Assembly (NCBI RefSeq): GCF_023093595.1
Contig: NZ_JALLIK010000103.1
Location: 1-64,000, forward strand
Length of the DNA: 64,000 bases
Origin: Thauera aromatica_A
GTDB taxonomy: Bacteria; Pseudomonadota; Gammaproteobacteria; Burkholderiales; Rhodocyclaceae
Direction: 5' to 3'
The notes beneath the pieces are model-generated. The model was given only the letters and a program-made list of their open reading frames with translations. It was not told where the DNA came from and searched no databases. Made by a program: the position numbers and the translations under genes. Of this stretch, positions 60,310 through 64,000 are shown one piece after another; position 1 is the stretch's first letter, and every line of letters begins with the position of its first letter.

Positions 60310-61062
60310 ATGGACAACAGGCTGGCAGGAAAAACTGCTGTGATCACCGGTGCAAGCAGCGGAATCGGGCGCGCGATCGTCGAACACTACGTCGCCGCGG
60401 GGGCGAAGGTGGTCGCCTTCGCCCGCAACCGGGCGGCGCTCGAGGCGCTCGCCGCCGCCCATCCGGGGGCGGTGCTCGCCGTCACCGGCGACGTCACCCG
60501 CCCCGCCGACCTGCAGCGCCTTGCCGACGAGGCGGTGAAGGCGTTCGGCGGCGTCGACATCGTGGTGCCGAATGCCGGCATCGCCCGGGTCGTGTCCTTC
60601 GAGGACAGCACGCCCGAAGCCTTCGACACCCAGTTCTCGGTGAACCTGTTCGGTGCGGTCGAGACCGTCCGCCGCCTGCTGCCGCATCTGCGCAAGGGCG
60701 GCTCGGTGCAGTTCATCAGCACCTTCCTGACCCAGGTCGGCTTTCCCGGGCTGGCGATCTACAGCGCCAGCAAGGCGGCGCTGAAATCGATCACCCAGAC
60801 GCTCGCGGCCGAGCTCGCGCCGCAGGGCATCCGGGTCAATGCGATCGCCCCGGGGCCGATCGGCACGCCGCTGTGGGGCACGGTCGGGCTGCCTGCGGAC
60901 GTGCTCGACAGCGTCGCGCACAAGCTCACCGCGCGCCTGCTGCCGGGCGCCTTCGGCCGCCCGGAAGACATCGCCGCGACGTCGGTGTTTCTCGCCTCCG
61001 ACGACGCACGCAACATCTACGGCCAGGAGATCGTCGTCGACGGCGGATACACGGTGGGCTGA
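60310..61062 (+). CDS. short-chain dehydrogenase/reductase
   Basis: The 250-residue classical SDR has the NAD(P)-binding TGASSGIG (residues 14-21), NAG in VPNAGIA, catalytic Ser in FISTFL, YSASK (Tyr-x3-Lys), and the substrate-loop region GPIGTPLWG. GGAGGAG 5 bp before the ATG is a strong ribosome binding site. Basic residues after the first beta strand (FARNRAAL) suggest NADPH. Substrate is unknown. It may be co-transcribed with the FNT channel; 60219-60309 shows no sigma-54 motif. Confidence 0.9.
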   Translation: MDNRLAGKTAVITGASSGIGRAIVEHYVAAGAKVVAFARNRAALEALAAAHPGAVLAVTGDVTRPADLQRLADEAVKAFGGVDIVVPNAGIARVVSFEDSTPEAFDTQFSVNLFGAVETVRRLLPHLRKGGSVQFISTFLTQVGFPGLAIYSASKAALKSITQTLAAELAPQGIRVNAIAPGPIGTPLWGTVGLPADVLDSVAHKLTARLLPGAFGRPEDIAATSVFLASDDARNIYGQEIVVDGGYTVG

Positions 61063-61126
61063 GCAGCGGCGCCCGCGCCCGCGCCCGCCTGCGCTGCGAG
61101 GGTAAGTACGAATGGCGGGTGCGGAC

Positions 61127-61160
61127 GGCTTTACATGGTGGCGGGGAGTGAAGTAAAAGC
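61127..61160. promoter_or_regulatory. imperfect inverted repeat upstream of modA
   Basis: GCTTTAC and GTAAAAGC are arranged as an imperfect inverted repeat about 45-80 bp before modA. It does not match the ModE consensus (CGTTATAT-N-ATATAACG) well, so a ModE role is only a possibility. Confidence 0.25.
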
Positions 61161-61206
61161 GGGGCTGCCCTTGCCGGCCCGCCCCGCCTGCTCCTGAAGG
61201 AAATCC

Positions 61207-61962
61207 ATGCTCCTGCGCCCCCTCGCCGTTTCCCTCGCCGCCATTTTCCTGTCCTTGTCCGTGCCGGCGCAGGCGGCCGAAGTGCAGGTCGCGGTGGCCT
61301 CCAACTTCCTTGCGCCGATGCAGCGCATCGCCGCCGCCTTCGAGCGCGACACCGGCCACCGCGCGCGCCTGGCCTCCGGCGCCACGGGCAAGTTCTACGC
61401 CCAGATCCGCAGCGGCGCGCCGTTCGAGGTCCTGCTCGCGGCCGACGAGACCACGCCTGCGCGCCTCGAGGCGGAAGGGCGGGCGGTGGCGGGGACGCGC
61501 TTCACCTACGCGATCGGCCGCCTGGTGCTGTGGTCGCCGCGCGCGGAGCACGTCGACGCCGAAGGGGCGATCCTGCGCCGCGGCGGTTTCGCCCATCTTG
61601 CCGTGGCCAACCCGCGCACCGCGCCCTACGGCGCAGCCGCCGCCCAGGTGCTGGCGGCGCTCGGCCTCGGGGATGCGCTCGCCGCCCGCCTGGTGACCGG
61701 CGAGAACATCGGCCAGACCTACCAGTTCGTCGCCTCGGGCAATGCCGAGCTCGGCTTCGTCGCCCTCTCCCAGGTGATGGCCGACGGCAAGCTGGCCGGC
61801 GGCTCGGCGTGGCAGGTGCCGGACGAGCTGTACCACCCGATCCGCCAGGATGCGGTGCTGCTCGAGCGCGGCGCGGACAACCCCGCCGCTGCCGCGCTCC
61901 TCGACTATCTGCGCGGCGACGCCGCGCGCGCGCTGATCGGCGGCTACGGCTACCGCTTCTGA
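61207..61962 (+). CDS. modA: molybdate ABC transporter substrate-binding protein
   Basis: The 251-residue periplasmic protein has a signal peptide (residues 1-23, ending PAQAA) and ModA motifs: VAVASNFLAPMQRIAAAFE, LASGATGKFYAQI and VTGENIGQTYQFVASGNAE. It binds molybdate or tungstate. It is the first gene of modABC, 4 bp before modB. Molybdenum supply fits an organism with nitrate reductase and other molybdoenzymes. Confidence 0.95.
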   Translation: MLLRPLAVSLAAIFLSLSVPAQAAEVQVAVASNFLAPMQRIAAAFERDTGHRARLASGATGKFYAQIRSGAPFEVLLAADETTPARLEAEGRAVAGTRFTYAIGRLVLWSPRAEHVDAEGAILRRGGFAHLAVANPRTAPYGAAAAQVLAALGLGDALAARLVTGENIGQTYQFVASGNAELGFVALSQVMADGKLAGGSAWQVPDELYHPIRQDAVLLERGADNPAAAALLDYLRGDAARALIGGYGYRF

Positions 61963-61966
61963 CCCG

Positions 61967-62644
61967 ATGCTCGACGCCACCGACCTCGCCGCGATCCGCC
62001 TCACGCTGGAGCTGGCCGCGCTGTCCACCGCGATCCTGCTGGCGCTGTGCACTCCGCTGGCGTGGTGGCTGGCGACCACCCCTTCGCGCTGGAAGGCGCC
62101 GATCGATGCGGTGGTGGCGCTGCCGCTGGTGCTGCCGCCGACCGTGCTCGGCTTCTACCTGCTGGTGGCGATGGGGCCGGAGGGGCCGATCGGGCGCTTC
62201 ACCACCGCGCTCGGCCTGGGCACGCTGCCGTTCACCTTCGCCGGGCTGGTGGTGGGCTCGGTGATCTATTCGTTGCCCTTCGTCGTCCAGCCCCTGCGCC
62301 AGGCCTTCGCCGCGGTCGGCCGGCGCCCGCTGGAAGTCGCCGCCACCTTGCGCGCGGGGCCGTGGGACAGCTTCTTCAGCGTCGTCCTGCCGCTCGCCCG
62401 CCCCGGTTTCGTCACCGCCGCGGTGCTCGGCTTCGCCCACACCGTCGGCGAGTTCGGCGTGGTGCTGATGATCGGCGGCAACATCCCGGAGCGTACCCGG
62501 GTGGTCTCGGTGCAGATCTACGATCACGTCGAGGCCCTCGAGTACGCCCAGGCGCACTGGCTGGCGGGCGGCATGGTGGTGTTTGCCTTCATCGTGCTGC
62601 TGTTGCTGTATTCGAGCCGGCGCCTCCGCCCGGGGTGGAGCTGA
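61967..62644 (+). CDS. modB: molybdate ABC transporter permease
   Basis: The 225-residue inner-membrane permease has five to six helices. The EAA-type cytoplasmic loop VAATLRAGPWDSFFSVVLPL contacts ModC, and ALPLVLPPTVLGFYLL is also typical of ModB. It sits 4 bp after modA and 1 bp before modC. Confidence 0.95.
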   Translation: MLDATDLAAIRLTLELAALSTAILLALCTPLAWWLATTPSRWKAPIDAVVALPLVLPPTVLGFYLLVAMGPEGPIGRFTTALGLGTLPFTFAGLVVGSVIYSLPFVVQPLRQAFAAVGRRPLEVAATLRAGPWDSFFSVVLPLARPGFVTAAVLGFAHTVGEFGVVLMIGGNIPERTRVVSVQIYDHVEALEYAQAHWLAGGMVVFAFIVLLLLYSSRRLRPGWS

Positions 62645-62645
62645 G

Positions 62646-63731
62646 ATGGGCATCGACGCCCGCATCGAGGCGCGCTTCCGGGTCGCCTACGGCGGTTTCA
62701 GCCTCGACGTCGACCTGGTGCTGCCGGGGCGCGGGGTGAGCGCGCTGTTCGGCCACTCGGGTTCGGGCAAGACCACCCTGCTGCGCTGCGTCGCCGGGCT
62801 GGAGCCGGCGGCGCAGGGGCGGCTGACGGTCAACGGCGAATGCTGGCAGGACAGCGCGCGCGGCGTATTCGTGCCCACCCACCGCCGCGCGCTGGGCTAC
62901 GTGTTCCAGGAGGCGAGCCTGTTTCCCCACCTGTCGGTGCGGCGCAACCTCGAGTTCGGCCTGCGCCGGATCCCGCCCGCCGCGCGCCGGGTGTCATTCG
63001 CCCAGGCCACCGCCCTGCTCGGCATCGATGCCCTCCTCGAACGCATGCCCGCCCACCTGTCGGGCGGCGAGCGCCAGCGCGTGGGAATGGCGCGCGCGCT
63101 GCTCACCAGCCCGCGCATCCTGCTGATGGACGAGCCGCTGGCCGCGCTCGATGCGCGGCGCAAGCAGGAAATCCTGCCCTACCTCGAACGCCTGCACGAC
63201 GAGCTCGACATTCCGGTGCTGTACGTCAGCCACTCCCCCGAGGAGGTGGTGCGCCTCGCCGACCATGTGGTGATGCTGGGCGAGGGTCGGGTGATGGCCT
63301 CCGGCGAACTGCATGCGACGATGGCGCGCCTCGACCTGCCCATCGCGTTCACCGAGGATGCGGGGGTGGTCATCGACGGCATCGTCGCCGAGCACGACGA
63401 GCACTACCACCTGACCCGGCTCGACTTCCCCGGCGGCGCGGTGTTCGTTGCCCGCCAGGGGGCGGCGCCCGGGCAGCGGATGCGCTTCCGGGTGCATGCG
63501 CGCGACGTCAGCCTCGCCGACCACCGCGTCGACGGCAGCAGCATCCTCAACCTGCTGCCGGTCACGGTGCAGGAGATCGTCGGCGCCGACACCCCCGCCC
63601 ATGTGCTCATCCGCATGGACGCCGGCGGTACGCCGCTGCTCGCGCGCATCACCCGGCGCTCGAGCGAGCAGCTGATGGTGTGCCCGGGGCGCACGCTGTG
63701 GGCGCAGATCAAGTCGGTGGCACTGCTGTAG
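62646..63731 (+). CDS. modC: molybdate ABC transporter ATP-binding protein
   Basis: The 361-residue protein has an ABC domain (Walker A FGHSGSGKTTLLR, signature LSGGERQRV, Walker B ILLMDEPLAALD, switch His YVSHSPEE) and a C-terminal TOBE/MopI-like domain (from about residue 290) that binds oxyanions and can inhibit transport. The start at 62646 (MGIDARIEARFRV) is 1 bp after modB. Confidence 0.95.
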   Translation: MGIDARIEARFRVAYGGFSLDVDLVLPGRGVSALFGHSGSGKTTLLRCVAGLEPAAQGRLTVNGECWQDSARGVFVPTHRRALGYVFQEASLFPHLSVRRNLEFGLRRIPPAARRVSFAQATALLGIDALLERMPAHLSGGERQRVGMARALLTSPRILLMDEPLAALDARRKQEILPYLERLHDELDIPVLYVSHSPEEVVRLADHVVMLGEGRVMASGELHATMARLDLPIAFTEDAGVVIDGIVAEHDEHYHLTRLDFPGGAVFVARQGAAPGQRMRFRVHARDVSLADHRVDGSSILNLLPVTVQEIVGADTPAHVLIRMDAGGTPLLARITRRSSEQLMVCPGRTLWAQIKSVALL

Positions 63732-63789
63732 CAAAACGGGGCGAGGATGCGATGATGCACGCCCCCCAATCAACCGAGAGCCTTTGCCG

Positions 63790-64000
63790 ATGAGTGAAAA
63801 ACCCCACCTCCGCGCCCGCAACTTCCCCTCCGCCGAAGACGAGGCGCGCGCGGTCCAGCCCCACGGCCGCTACGACGGCCCGGGCAGCGCCTTTCGCATG
63901 GCGTTTGCCGACTCCGAGTTCCTGCTGCGCGAGGAGCTGCGTCCGGTGCGCCTCCAGCTCGAGCTGCTGAAGGCCGAGCTGATCCAGCAGGAGCAGGGGG
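63790..64000 (+). CDS. LOG family protein, N-terminal part (cut by window end)
   Basis: The first 70 codons are seen: MSEKPHLRARNFPSAEDEAR and later FLLREELRPVRLQLELLKAE. As I recall, this N-terminal segment is typical of the longer TIGR00730/LOG proteins of betaproteobacteria, in which a Rossmann domain with the PGGxGTxxE motif follows. That catalytic part lies beyond the window. It begins 58 bp after modC. Confidence 0.65.
   Translation, partial: MSEKPHLRARNFPSAEDEARAVQPHGRYDGPGSAFRMAFADSEFLLREELRPVRLQLELLKAELIQQEQG

Noticed and set aside
61100..61206. ModE operator or molybdenum-cofactor riboswitch before modA
   Set aside because: Only an imperfect GCTTTAC/GTAAAAGC repeat is present, and neither consensus is matched.

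Overview
The window is high-GC, densely coded chromosome. Gene content and order (rng-maf-rlmH-rsfS-nadD, paired BPSS1780-type membrane proteins next to an HSK-II type thrB, polA with thrB, DUF484-xerC, DUF2868/DUF3482) point to a betaproteobacterium, most likely a Rhodocyclales/Zoogloeaceae member such as Thauera or Azoarcus. That assignment is inferred from gene neighbourhoods, not measured. No rRNA, tRNA or CRISPR array was seen.

Layout. 1-1.4 kb: scar tissue, with an N-terminally truncated Fic-like gene and a decayed IS110 transposase abutting the cobalamin locus. 1.4-11.2 kb: cobalamin locus. cobS, cobT and cobU (with a truncated Uma2 ORF wedged between cobT and cobU) run on the minus strand. 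A cobalamin riboswitch then heads the plus-strand series btuB, btuC, btuD, cobO, cobA and cbiA, covering uptake, corrin methylation, amidation, adenosylation and lower-ligand attachment. 11.2-20.1 kb: housekeeping (CaCA antiporter, metK with a structured attenuator-like leader, two LpxL-type acyltransferases, dapF, DUF484, xerC, ruvBA). 20.1-24.4 kb: UbiA-type prenyltransferase, a double-Cache periplasmic protein and a Cache chemoreceptor, with a 98-bp repeat at the 3' end of both sensory genes. 24.4-35.5 kb: rng, maf, rlmH, rsfS, nadD, two membrane proteins, thrB, a DNA glycosylase, DUF2782, a LOG protein and polA. 35.6-42.2 kb: TetR repressor divergent from a complete RND efflux operon, with palindromic operators over the promoter. 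42.2-53.7 kb: EAL protein, CobW GTPase, Cys-rich secreted protein, PAS-GGDEF-EAL protein, DUF2868/DUF3482 pair, DCC thioredoxin-like protein, orphan HicA-like protein, NERD/UvrD helicase and YigZ. 53.7-61.1 kb: a sigma-54 regulon (below) followed by an SDR. 61.2-64 kb: modABC and the start of a second LOG gene.

The most interesting part is 53.7-60.2 kb. Two promoters 5.5 kb apart share the same roughly 130-bp module: GTTCA/TGAAC upstream sites, an A/T-rich spacer and a -24/-12 sigma-54 promoter at identical spacing. One drives a small secreted protein followed by a heme-copper oxidoreductase operon (CuA subunit, catalytic subunit, SCO/SenC, CtaG-like protein). The other drives a NirC/FocA-type channel. 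Between them lies a sigma-54 activator with a cysteine cluster in its PAS sensor. The catalytic subunit has Asn where oxygen reductases of its class carry the cross-linked Tyr. With the gene order this resembles the sNOR (norSY-senC-orf1) type of nitric oxide reductase described from ammonia oxidisers. I infer a self-contained nitrite/NO-responsive regulon.
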